DNA of 64,000 nt from Candidatus Hartigia pinicola (GTDB taxonomy: Bacteria > Pseudomonadota > Gammaproteobacteria > Enterobacterales > Enterobacteriaceae). The notes under the pieces were generated by a model, which was not told the DNA's origin, searched no databases, and saw only the letters and a list, made by a program, of their open reading frames with translations. The stretch covers positions 620,001 through 684,000 of the forward strand of contig CP048208.1 of NCBI GenBank assembly GCA_020541205.1, read 5' to 3'. The position numbers were made by a program, and so were the translations under genes. The number at the start of each line of letters is the position of its first letter. The stretch's first letter is position 1. Positions 49,989 through 64,000 of this stretch are shown in pieces.

Positions 49989-50014
49989 TTGCTATAAAAT
50001 AGCAATGATTTTTT
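49989..50014 (+). terminator. Orphan terminator-like hairpin after dgkA region
   Basis: TTGCTAT (49989-49995), AAA, ATAGCAA (49999-50005), then TGA and six T (50009-50014). This is terminator-like on the plus strand, 560 nt beyond dgkA. By E. coli order a lexA gene would have ended near here, so this may be what is left of that transcription unit. Confidence 0.5.
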
Positions 50015-50808
50015 GAAATGCTAATTTGTTTTAGCTAAATTGTTGTTAACCAGAAAGGTATTAGTGTAAATGCTATAAAATCACTGATAATTTTATTATG
50101 AATGCTATTGAAATTTAATTTTATTAGTTAGTATTAGCATGCGATATTGAATATAATTACATTAATGTACTTGTTTAAAAAATTAAAATCATGATTATTA
50201 ATATTATTCCGTGTTTTAATTAAAATAATTTTTATCTGTCATGTTTTTATACTATGATTAGTATGTTAAAATGGGTACAGAGAATAATAGATTTTCTGAC
50301 GATAGCGAATTACTAAGATTTATGCTATTATAGATTAATCAAGGTAATCTTTGTATTTAAGCATCTACTTTATTCTCTAATAAAAAAGATGATTAACTTA
50401 AAATTAATATTAGGTTTTAGTCAATTGATTAGATTGTAGTTACATTCAAGTATTTTTGTATAATTTAAATAAATTTCATAAGATATTGCGTCTTAAAAAG
50501 TCTAGACAACAAAATAAGTTAGATTACCATTATTTAGTCAGCGCAACACAACGCTAAAACGATTCTTTAAAGTTTTTAACATAAAATATAAACGTATATT
50601 CTCAATATATTGCGTAGTGTCTTTTAGACTCATGAAGTTTTATCTATGTACTATAAAGATTTAGAAAAAGGTAATACTGTATCTAAAAATTAGCATGGTA
50701 TATAATGAGTCCGCAAAATATATATCCTTTCACGGTGATATAGTAAAAAATTTACAAAAAATCTTTAAAACAGTTTAACGAACAAAATCAATGTATAAAA
50801 TTTTAATT

Positions 50809-51048
50809 TTCTAGGACAATCCTAGAATAGTGTGGTTTATAAAATATATATACATAACTATTTTAATAGTAATTTCTATGCTATAGAAATAATGTTATTA
50901 AACTTATTTGCGTTATGTGAATGATAATGTTAGTAAACTAGGTAATATATCAGGAATTGCTATGTTTAAAATTAAAGATAGTCTACTGATTAACTGTTTG
51001 ATATATTAAAGTAATACTATAATAAAGTTTACCATCAATAAGGTAAAC
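50809..51048. repeat. Group of three perfect hairpins
   Basis: TTCTAGGA-CAA-TCCTAGAA (50809-50827), ATTTCTAT-GCT-ATAGAAAT (50872-50890), and GTTTACC-N8-GGTAAAC (51027-51048). Each stem is perfect at 7-8 bp. Between the second and third is a 15-codon frame with AGGA upstream (ATG near 50961). No gene is recognised. Confidence 0.4.
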
Positions 51049-53582
51049 GATATAAAATAAGTCATATGTATGTAAGTAAACTCAGTTTTAAATTTTAAAT
51101 TTATTTATCGTTATGCACAGTTAGCAATAGAGAGAAATATGTCTTTAAATCTATTAATTTTTACTATTTATTGCGATGTTGAATCTACTGAATGATTACG
51201 TACTCTTAGAAAGTATGACATTGATTATAGTAGTAAGATATTAGTAGATTTAAGTTAGTAATTTATTTTAGTTTAACAAATGAAATTAAAGAAGAGAGTA
51301 TGTTTCTAAGAAAAAGTAGACAGTGACATGAAGAATATTATAAGGTTTTAAACAAAAAAAGCTGCAATTTAATTTCAAACAGTTAAAAATTAGAATGGCA
51401 ATAAAAATTACTTATTATTCTATCAACAAGATAAGAAGTTATTGAAAATTGTTCCGTGAGTTTTACTAAAAATATTTTATATAAATATATTTAACATTTC
51501 CTTTATTAGCGGACCGAACGTTAACAGGAATTTTACAGAATAAGATCTTGAATTTTTTAATATTAGTCAATTGTTTTGAGTGCGTAAGTATTTCCAAATT
51601 TATTTTAAGAATTATTAAAAATATTAATATTTATAATTTTTTGATGATATTGTATATGAAAATATTAATTTGTATTATTGTTTCTACTATCTTCTAAAAA
51701 ATACTGAATTGAATATCTAATGATATTATTGATAATTTCTTTCTAAGAAAGAAAGCATTATATTTAGTAATATATGACGAAATGTTTAACTGAAGACATT
51801 ACGATATTTATAATATTAATTAGATTCTGTAAAACTTAGTATTAATTTTAGTATATAGTACTTTGTATCAAATATTTATATGATCATAATTTTGAATTAT
51901 ATATATTTTAACTAAGATTTATAAAATTTTTTGTAATTTATTTTCAATAGACAATTTAATTTTAAATTTGATCTAAATGTATATTATATATTTTAACTCG
52001 AACTAAATGTTTTTGAGAGAGTATTTGTATCCTCAAAGTATAGGGGTAGAAATAGATTTTTAAATAGGTAGTTGTTGATATTATTTTACCTGTAATATGT
52101 TAAAAATTAATATTTTTTAATTTAAATTTGTCTGAGACTTTATTGATGTTATCTAGGTGATAATTGAATGTATCAATAATGAAAATATGAGTTTATAAAA
52201 AAGTCTAGCATCATTAAATTAAGCTTAATTAAATCATTGCATAATTGGTTAATCATCAAAAGAGATTGTTCCATAATTAATAATAAATGATGCTTTATTA
52301 GATAATAATATATCATAAATATAAATAAAAATAAAAAATTTCTTTAAAAGAGTATTAGAGAAAAAAGAAAATTTTTCTCATACTAAAAATTAAATTATTT
52401 ATATATTAATAGGTAAACAACTAATATCATTATATCTGCAATATAATTTATAAATTATAGATGTTTATAAAGTAGATATTATTTTTATTTATTTATCTAT
52501 AAGTATAAAGTTGTTGATATCATCAGATTTTATAGGTTTTGATGCTTTATAATACAACACAATATAAATTGTGTTGTTAAAATTTTTAATAAGGTAACTT
52601 TATGAAGTGGATTCATACTTTTTAAGCGATTAATATGGTTTTTGATAATTAAAAATTAAAATGAATAGCATACTTTATTATTTAAATTATTAAAAAATAA
52701 AAACAAAACAGTGATTCATAAATTTTTATTTGTTGTATATTAGTTTTATGTTTATCAAAAAAATTTTTAAATTATTTTCGGAACGAGTTTGTAGATAAGC
52801 AGGTGACTGTTATAATATTCATGTAACTATAGTTTTATTAATCAACGAATATTATGGTTTTCATGAAATAAAATTATATTTTATTATTATGTTTTGAAAA
52901 AAATTATGTAGTAGCTTTTCTTTGAAAAGTATTAGTCATGATCTACTCGTGTGTAACGGAACTTTTTATTAAGCATGCATCAAAACACTTATCTAAGTGA
53001 GAGAGATTATAATATTAGTATGTTAACATAGATTAGCTTTTCTTATTCAAGAAAATAGGAAGAGCGAATTTTTAAAGATAATATTGATATAAATAATCTT
53101 AAGGACTTTTCTAAAAATGTAACGTAAAAAAATAAAAGTCTGTGAAATTATTTTTTCTTAATTTTTTCTTGGTATTTTTTATTTGATATTAATAAAGAAA
53201 AGATATCTGTAGACTTTTAGTATTAAGTGATTTAGCATTAATATTTAGAAAGTCATAAAATACTAATACATATTGATAAGCGTCTATGATAAAGTATTTG
53301 CATTATAAAAATAAATAACAAAAAAACAACATCTGTCGCTAAGCGATTCCATTCTAAAGAAAATTCTTGTTAAATAGTTATATATATCTTCATACTTTAT
53401 CAGGAATGAAGAACTATTATTTTAATAGATTTTAGCTGATAGAGAGTTCGAAATGCAGAAGTAAAGTAGACACAATACAAATTTTGTCATGCATGCTCAG
53501 TATAAAGAATAATTATAGTTATAATATTACGCCTGAAGAATATAGCGGTAGGTGTTAATGAATTATTAAATTTTATATTATT

Positions 53583-53630
53583 TCTTTGTTTTTGTTTTTG
53601 TTTTTGTTTTTGTCTTTGTCTTTGTCTTTG
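53583..53630. repeat. Hexamer array TCTTTG/TTTTTG, eight units
   Basis: Eight tandem hexamers: one TCTTTG, four TTTTTG and three TCTTTG. The interior block differs from the flanks by one base, which suggests a point mutation that spread by slippage. Confidence 0.93.
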
Positions 53631-56300
53631 GGTTTAGGTGGAAAAATGATCTAAATAATTTATTCGTCATATAATTTACATTTGATATTTTCTGAAATTT
53701 TAAAAGCGAATGGAGTTATTAATAATTTTATTTTTCATAGATTCTACAATATACGAACATTTCGTGAGTACGATTAATGTAATATAGTCTTGAAAAATAG
53801 TATTTATAGAAGTCATGACTAATAATATTGTTTTAAAATTAAAACTTAATATTCTATAATCTATAAAAGTATTTAGATTGTATGGTAATTTTTTAATATG
53901 TTAAGCAGTTTTTGAGTATAACGACAAAATAACTCATTAAATTATTAGGATGTTTTAATCTTAATGTATAAAATAAGTTTATTCTTTTTTTGAGTAATGG
54001 GTAACGTTAGAGAATATTAGAATATTGCTTCTATTTACAATTATACTGTATTGAATAAATATAAGTCAGTTATAAAGTAATAACTTTAATATTTAAAGTA
54101 GAAAATACACTACTCAATTTTATGTTTTTTGATTTTAATATATGAATAAAAAAATTTAGAGCATTATTATGTGTTATATGATAGATCAAATAAAAATTTA
54201 CTATAATTAGATGATAAGATAGTTTATTCATCTTCTAAGAACAAGAATAGTGAAAAGATTATGATATTTATAATACATGAATTACTCTTATAGAGTAAAA
54301 AATATTTTTTATGCTTCATTAGAATAATAGTCAAATAGTCAAAGTAAAGATGTATTTTTCGTATTAGAGAATTGAGATTAATAGATATTTCTTTAAAACT
54401 CTTAGTTAACTAATTAAAAATATTTTTTAAATATTTAGAATCTGTATCATAATCATAAATAAAATAAAATATCACCATATGTTAATGGTTAATACTCGTT
54501 TATCTTCATTATTAGTTATTATTATATTCTAATATACTTATAAATAATAATTTATTTTCATTTTTTTAATTCAATCAACTTTAATGTATCTCTAAGTGTT
54601 TACCTATAATATATTTAAAATCAATATTGACATGTTTAAAATAAATCATACACTATATTAGTGATACGTATAATTTTTATTATTTTACAAACTATACTCT
54701 ATAAAAACGATGATTAAGATGATAAAAACATATAAATTTATATAGTTTATTAAAAAAAGATTAACAGCTGAGAGTTTTATTGACATTTTTTAAACACTAT
54801 TATTGTATGTATTTTCTCAGAATGAAAAAAACTTACAGAGTCTATATCAATTGAACGATGCTTTAATAAATTAAACTATTATTATTTAGTCTCTCATTAT
54901 ACTTATGTATTCAAGAAATTGATTTATATATGTGTATAAAATATTTTGTACGTCGCTTTCTATTTGTAAAATAGATGCTATTGGGGATATATATGATAAT
55001 ACTGATCATAGTATATCTTCATACATTGTGAGTGTAAAATTTAAAGAGCGAAACAATTAGAAAGAGCCTAAAACTTCTTGAAGCGATATAAAAAAATAGT
55101 TACCTCAGTGTATATTATTAATGTTTCAAACTTTAATACAATGATTATTATTATGGATGAGAAAATCGTTAAAATGTAGATGAGGTTTCTGAAAATTGAT
55201 GAATCAATAAAATGGATTATGATATTACATAATATCTTTTATAGATACTCAAGAGTTATATTGTACAAATATAGTAACAACAAGATCTTATAGATAGAAA
55301 AAATAATTTCATAATTTTTATATTGTATAATCATTTTTGTGTATGGATAATGTATTAGAAAATACTGGTTATATGGGTAGAATTTTCAAGCATTACGTTA
55401 TATATAATGAGAGATACTAATATGCAAGACATTCTATACTTTTAGTATAGTTTTTATTTTTAAGAAATAACAGATTCCTAAGGTACATAATTTTTTCTGA
55501 ACAAATATCAATGATATTTACAGAGCCTGTGCGAAGTATGTTAATATTTTCTTCATTTTATCAGTTTCACAATAATTATCTTGATATTGCGTAAAAAATA
55601 TTGTATGCGTAAAAATATCGCATAGTATCTACGTTTTTCGTGATGCATTCCAGAGAAATATCTTGGAATCTTGTAACATTAAGATAATAGAATGTATAAA
55701 TTATATAAATATACTAATGCTTATTATGGTGATAATTATTTGTGTTTTGTATATAAGTCTTTAGTACATCTTACGAAAAGTCAATCTGAATGATTTAAAA
55801 GAAATTATGTAATTTTATTATTGAGTCACAGAGTATTTTTAGATGTTTTCTCATAAAATTAATTAAATAGAAATAGCTTAAGTTTTATTATAATTAGTGA
55901 TAAATGTAGACAGAAGAGAGACTATCGTCTTTTATTTCGTTAATTATAAAGCAGAGAGATATCTATAATATAGTTATTATCTGTAATAATTATTTGTAAT
56001 ATAAGTTATTTTAACAACCTTTGTCAATTAATCTATTGTAAGTTTATTTAAATGGTTATATTAATGGAAATAGTAAAAGAGTGTTAATAAATTAAAGCAG
56101 AAAAATTTAAAGTATAATTTTAAATTTTATTTTTTTATAACTTAAAATGTTATACTAATTCTATTATAAAATTGTAATATTGCATACAAGAATTAAAGTT
56201 TTATCATAGCAGTTAATATTTTTGATTGATAGTAGGTAATATAATAATAATCTATAGTTTCTGTTGACTGAAACACTAGTGCATTTTTTAAGGAATTATA

Positions 56301-56648
56301 ATGAAGACAATTGAAAAAATCGAAAATCAAATTAAAAAAAACTTAATCCTTCTCTATATGAAGGGTTCTCCTACGTTTCCAAATTGCGGTTTTTCTGCCA
56401 AGGCAGTGCAAGCACTTTCTGATTGTGGTGAACGTTTCGCTTATGTTGACATTCTTCAACATCCAGATATCCGTGCAGAATTACCAAAGTACGCTAATTG
56501 GCCAACGTTTCCACAACTATGGGTCAATAGTGAGTTAATAGGTGGATGCGATATTATCATGGAAATGCATCAACGTGGTGAGCTAAAATCACTGCTTACA
56601 AAAGCTGTTAATAAATGTCGCCCACCAGATGAGGATAGTGTAAAGTAG
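56301..56648 (+). CDS. grxD: Monothiol glutaredoxin GrxD (Grx4)
   Basis: Cytosolic monothiol glutaredoxin that binds and transfers [2Fe-2S] clusters with glutathione. It has 115 residues, the same as E. coli. The active site CGFS is at 29-32, preceded by Lys21 (LYMKGSP). The conserved WPTFPQLWV and GGCDIIMEM segments supply the glutathione-binding and dimer contacts. AAGGAATT lies just before the ATG. It is convergent with rnt, as the two genes are neighbours in E. coli, and shares a terminator with it. Confidence 0.98.
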   Translation: MKTIEKIENQIKKNLILLYMKGSPTFPNCGFSAKAVQALSDCGERFAYVDILQHPDIRAELPKYANWPTFPQLWVNSELIGGCDIIMEMHQRGELKSLLTKAVNKCRPPDEDSVK

Positions 56649-56673
56649 TAACATCCTGATATTTTTATAAAAT

Positions 56674-56718
56674 AAAAAATCATATTAACTTTCAATATTA
56701 ATGCTAATATGATTTTTT
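56674..56718. terminator. Bidirectional terminator between grxD and rnt
   Basis: A perfect 14-bp stem: AAAAAATCATATTA (56674-56687) pairs with TAATATGATTTTTT (56705-56718) around a 17-nt loop. T-runs lie at the 3' side on both strands. It is 25 nt past grxD and 10 nt past rnt, so it should end both transcripts. Confidence 0.85.
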
Positions 56719-56728
56719 GAAGCTCTAT

Positions 56729-57388
56729 TCATTTAGAGCTTTCCTCTTCGTTAGTGAAGAATAATGGCCAACCACCTAATTTTTTCCATTTATTAACCAA
56801 TTCACAAAATAGAAGAGCGGTACGATTTGTGTCGTATAGTGCACTGTGTGCCTCTTTACCATCAAAAGAAATGCCTGCTGTTACACATGCTTTAGCCAAA
56901 GTTGTTTGTCCAAAAACAAGACCGCTTAAAGCTGCGGTATCAAAAGTAACAAATGGATGGAAGGGGTTACGTTTTAAATCAGCGCGTTTCGCGGCATTCA
57001 TTACAAAACTATGATCGAAAGTCGCATTATGTGCGACAATAATTGCTCGGTTACAATCAGCACTTTTCATACCTGTTTGTACCATTTTAAAAATTGTACG
57101 TAATGCTTCATTCTCGCTAATAGCACCACGTAGAGGATTGTTTGGATCAATACCTGTGAAAGATAATGAAGAAGGTTCTAAGTTTGCTCCTTCAAATGGT
57201 TCAATATGAAAATGGAGTGTTTCATTTAAAGATAGCCAGCCATCTTTATCCATTTTTAGTGTGATGGCAGCAATTTCAAGTAGGCCATCTGTTTTAGTGT
57301 TAAATCCACCTGTTTCAACATCAATAACAACAGGATAATATCCCCTGAAGCGATTAACCAGTGTATTATGATTATTTTTATCAGACAT
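56729..57388 (-). CDS. rnt: Ribonuclease T
   Basis: 3'-to-5' exoribonuclease of the DEDD family that trims tRNA CCA ends and matures 5S and 23S rRNA; it acts as a dimer. It has 219 residues (E. coli 215). Catalytic residues are Asp23 and Glu25 ([11 protein letters not shown]), Asp125 ([10 protein letters not shown]), His181 and Asp186 ([13 protein letters not shown]). These are exactly the positions of the E. coli enzyme. Keeping RNase T fits a minimal RNA-processing set. No other gene precedes it for 3.7 kb. Confidence 0.98.
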   Translation of the reverse strand: MSDKNNHNTLVNRFRGYYPVVIDVETGGFNTKTDGLLEIAAITLKMDKDGWLSLNETLHFHIEPFEGANLEPSSLSFTGIDPNNPLRGAISENEALRTIFKMVQTGMKSADCNRAIIVAHNATFDHSFVMNAAKRADLKRNPFHPFVTFDTAALSGLVFGQTTLAKACVTAGISFDGKEAHSALYDTNRTALLFCELVNKWKKLGGWPLFFTNEEESSK

Positions 57389-62007
<4,619 letters not shown>

Positions 62008-62179
62008 TTTTTCGTAACAGGTCAGTTTAATCGGTTGATAAAAAATTTTTAATTATTTGTGCTAAAATTAGTATGGTAAATTGATTAACTAACAGTTATA
62101 CAGTAGTACAGCATAAAATATCTCCTATTTAGGGTATTTAATATATCGTTTATATACTATATGGTAATTTTAAATTAAA

Positions 62180-62213
62180 TTAGTTAATCCATAAAATATA
62201 CTGGATTAACTAA
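62180..62213. terminator. Hairpin between metF and ppc
   Basis: A perfect 12-bp stem TTAGTTAATCCA (62180-62191) pairs with TGGATTAACTAA (62202-62213) around a 10-nt A/T loop, 6 nt past the ppc stop. T-rich tails are moderate on the minus strand. It probably ends ppc and may also end metF. Confidence 0.75.
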
Positions 62214-62219
62214 ACATTA

Positions 62220-64000
62220 TTAACCTGTATTTCGCATACCTGCTGCAATACCAGCAATTGTGACCATCAGCGCTTGCTCAACACGTGGATCTGGTTGTTT
62301 CTGTTGACGTGAACGATATAGCAATTCAGCTTGTAGTAAGTTTAGTGGATCGGTATAAATATTACGTAATGTAATTGATTCTGCTATCCAAGGCAAATCT
62401 GCCATTAATTCCTCATCTTTAGAGACTGCAAGGACGCTCTTGATATCTTCTGATAGTTGGTTACGTAGTTTCAAACCAAGAGGCCAAAGACGCTTTTCAA
62501 CTAAACGATGGTCATAATATTCTGCTAGCCATAAGTCTGCTTTCGCATACACCATTTCTAACATCGCGATACGTGTATTAAAAAAGGGCCATTTTAAACA
62601 CATTTCATCTAAGATTTCTTGTTTATTTTCTTTTTCAATAACATATTTTAATGCAGCTCCTGCACCTAACCATGCTGGTAACATTAATCGGTTTTGTGTC
62701 CATGCAAAAATCCATGGAATAGCACGCAATGTTTTAAATTCACACGTTTGTCGACGTTTTGTGGGGCGAGAGCCTAATGGTAGTTTTTCTAATTCTTTCT
62801 CTGGTGTTGCTGAGCGGAAATAAGCTAAAAAATCAGGTTGTTCTTGAACAAAATTGCGATACATTGCACAGGAAATATTAGAGAGTGAATCTAGCACTAC
62901 TTTCCATTCTTTTTTTGGCTCTGGCGGCGGTAGTAAGTTTGCTTCTAAAATAGCACTAGTATAGATAGCAAGACTACTAATTGCAACCTGTGGTAACCCA
63001 AACTTAAAACGAATCATTTCACCTTGTTCCGTGACACGCAAACCACCTTTAAGGCTTCCTGGTGGCTGAGATAATAATGCTGAATATGCTGGTGTACCAC
63101 CACGGCCAATCGTTCCACCACGACCGTGAAATAGGGTTAATGTGACTTTTTCTTTATCGCATAGTTTAATTAACGCATCTTGAGCGCGATATTGCGCCCA
63201 TGATGCTGCCATTACGCCAGCATCTTTTGCAGAATCAGAGTAACCAATCATCACCATCTGACGAGAGTCTATTAGCTTGCGATACCATTTCATATTTAAT
63301 AGCTGTATCATTATGCTCTCAGCATTATTTAAATCTTCAAGAGTTTCAAATAGAGGTACAACAGATAAAAAAATAGAAGCACCTGTTTCTTTTAGCAATA
63401 ATTTAACTACTAAAATATCAGATGGTACTTTTGTCATTGAAATCACATATGCTGAAATAGAGTCATTTTTTGCGTCTGCAATTACACGACATGTCTCAAA
63501 AACTTCTTTTGTTTCTGGGCTTGGCTGCCAGTTATGTGGAATTAATGAGTCTTGAGATTGAAGTTGAGAGAGTAAAAATTCTTGTTTTTTTTCTTCCGAC
63601 CAAGATGAGTAATCACCTAATCTTAGATATTTTGTCAATTCAGATAGCGCTTCTGTATGACGAGAACTTTCTTGCCGTATATCAATGCGTATCAATTGCA
63701 GACCAAAGCTACGTATACGACGTAATGTATCTAATAATGAGCCATTTGCGATAATGCTCATACCACAAGATATCAATGACTTGTAGCATGCATATAGCGG
63801 TTCCCAGAGTTGTGTATTTTCAGTAAGAATATTAGTTGGAGGTAATATTTGTTTTCCTTTAATCCTGTCTTCTAAATATTTTAGAGTAGAAAATAGCTGA
63901 GTACGAAGGGTTTTAGCTATTTTTCGGTAAGGCTCATCAACAATATTTTCACCAGCTAGTATACGTAGTTCTGGTGTTGCTTCAGTCATGGAAAGTTCAG
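62220..64000 (-). CDS. ppc: Phosphoenolpyruvate carboxylase (5' part beyond window)
   Basis: Anaplerotic enzyme fixing bicarbonate onto phosphoenolpyruvate to give oxaloacetate. The window holds the C-terminal two thirds, about 592 of roughly 880 residues. The frame is open to the right edge: before the internal Met at 63989 it reads ELS, matching E. coli ISELSMVEATPEL, so that ATG is not the true start. Visible signatures are [35 protein letters not shown], the glycine-rich catalytic loop [34 protein letters not shown] and the invariant C-terminus [11 protein letters not shown]. No internal stop or frameshift is seen. The truncation is only the window edge. Confidence 0.97.
   Translation of the reverse strand, partial: ELSMTEATPELRILAGENIVDEPYRKIAKTLRTQLFSTLKYLEDRIKGKQILPPTNILTENTQLWEPLYACYKSLISCGMSIIANGSLLDTLRRIRSFGLQLIRIDIRQESSRHTEALSELTKYLRLGDYSSWSEEKKQEFLLSQLQSQDSLIPHNWQPSPETKEVFETCRVIADAKNDSISAYVISMTKVPSDILVVKLLLKETGASIFLSVVPLFETLEDLNNAESIMIQLLNMKWYRKLIDSRQMVMIGYSDSAKDAGVMAASWAQYRAQDALIKLCDKEKVTLTLFHGRGGTIGRGGTPAYSALLSQPPGSLKGGLRVTEQGEMIRFKFGLPQVAISSLAIYTSAILEANLLPPPEPKKEWKVVLDSLSNISCAMYRNFVQEQPDFLAYFRSATPEKELEKLPLGSRPTKRRQTCEFKTLRAIPWIFAWTQNRLMLPAWLGAGAALKYVIEKENKQEILDEMCLKWPFFNTRIAMLEMVYAKADLWLAEYYDHRLVEKRLWPLGLKLRNQLSEDIKSVLAVSKDEELMADLPWIAESITLRNIYTDPLNLLQAELLYRSRQQKQPDPRVEQALMVTIAGIAAGMRNTG

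Larger units (their letters stand above)
49431..56300. other. 6.9-kb gene-free stretch between dgkA and grxD
   Basis: No recognisable gene. Early parts hold a hairpin ATTATTAACC/GGTTAATAAT (49594-49621) and a terminator-like hairpin with a T-run (49989-50014). A group of three perfect hairpins lies at 50809-51048, a 9-bp inverted repeat TTTCTTTCT-A-AGAAAGAAA at 51736-51754, and a hexamer array at 53583-53630. Elsewhere it is A/T-rich and stop-dense. Confidence 0.65.

Noticed and set aside
63987-63989. ATG as the start of ppc
   Set aside because: The frame continues upstream with ELS, matching internal PEP carboxylase sequence; the true start is beyond the window.

Overview
The window looks like a piece of a highly eroded genome from a host-restricted gammaproteobacterium, most likely an insect endosymbiont of the Enterobacterales. 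Every recognisable protein (6-phosphogluconate dehydrogenase, YegH, Dcd, Udk, FolD, LpxH, CysS, FruA/K/B, DnaB, LipB, UbiA, PlsB, DgkA, GrxD, RNase T, MetF, Ppc) matches its Escherichia coli counterpart in length and motifs. Several local gene orders are also the E. coli ones: udk-dcd-asmA-yegH, folD-argU near lpxH and cysS, fruB-fruK-fruA, ubiA-plsB-dgkA, grxD-rnt, and metF near ppc. The intergenic DNA is extremely A+T rich. Only about 20.3 kb of 64 kb (about 32%) is intact coding sequence. I cannot place the organism to genus (Arsenophonus-, Sodalis- or Serratia symbiotica-like are all possible) without alignments.

Layout. 1-8 kb: gnd (minus), yegH (plus), a decaying asmA pseudogene (minus), dcd and udk (minus). 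8-11 kb: empty DNA ending in a large stem-loop behind folD. 11-17 kb: folD (minus), tRNA-Arg(TCT) (plus) with a good promoter, then lpxH (minus) and cysS (plus) with gaps between them. 17-22.6 kb: empty. 22.6-26.4 kb: a complete fructose phosphotransferase operon, fruBKA (minus). 26.4-31.7 kb: empty. 31.8-33.1 kb: dnaB. 33.1-41.6 kb: the largest empty stretch, with an orphan intrinsic terminator. 41.7-42.3 kb: lipB. 45.5-49.4 kb: ubiA (plus), plsB (minus) and dgkA (plus). 49.4-56.3 kb: empty, with orphan hairpins. 56.3-57.4 kb: convergent grxD and rnt sharing a bidirectional terminator. 57.4-61.1 kb: empty. 61.1-64 kb: metF (plus), and ppc (minus) running off the right edge.

The retained genes cover core housekeeping. 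These are DNA replication (dnaB), tRNA charging and processing (cysS, rnt, argU), pyrimidine and one-carbon metabolism (dcd, udk, folD, metF), envelope lipid synthesis (lpxH, plsB, dgkA), lipoate and ubiquinone steps (lipB, ubiA), iron-sulphur and redox (grxD), and central carbon (fruBKA, gnd, ppc). The empty stretches carry no credible long open frames, no rRNA, no CRISPR and no recognisable transposon. They do hold hairpins, several hexa- or heptanucleotide tandem arrays and a few short ORF-like fragments. I read them as the graves of lost genes. I did not find a convincing new biological system. The most useful leads are the mid-decay asmA gene, the microsatellite-like arrays, orphan terminators inside the gaps, and inverted repeats placed next to the starts of dnaB, lipB and yegH.
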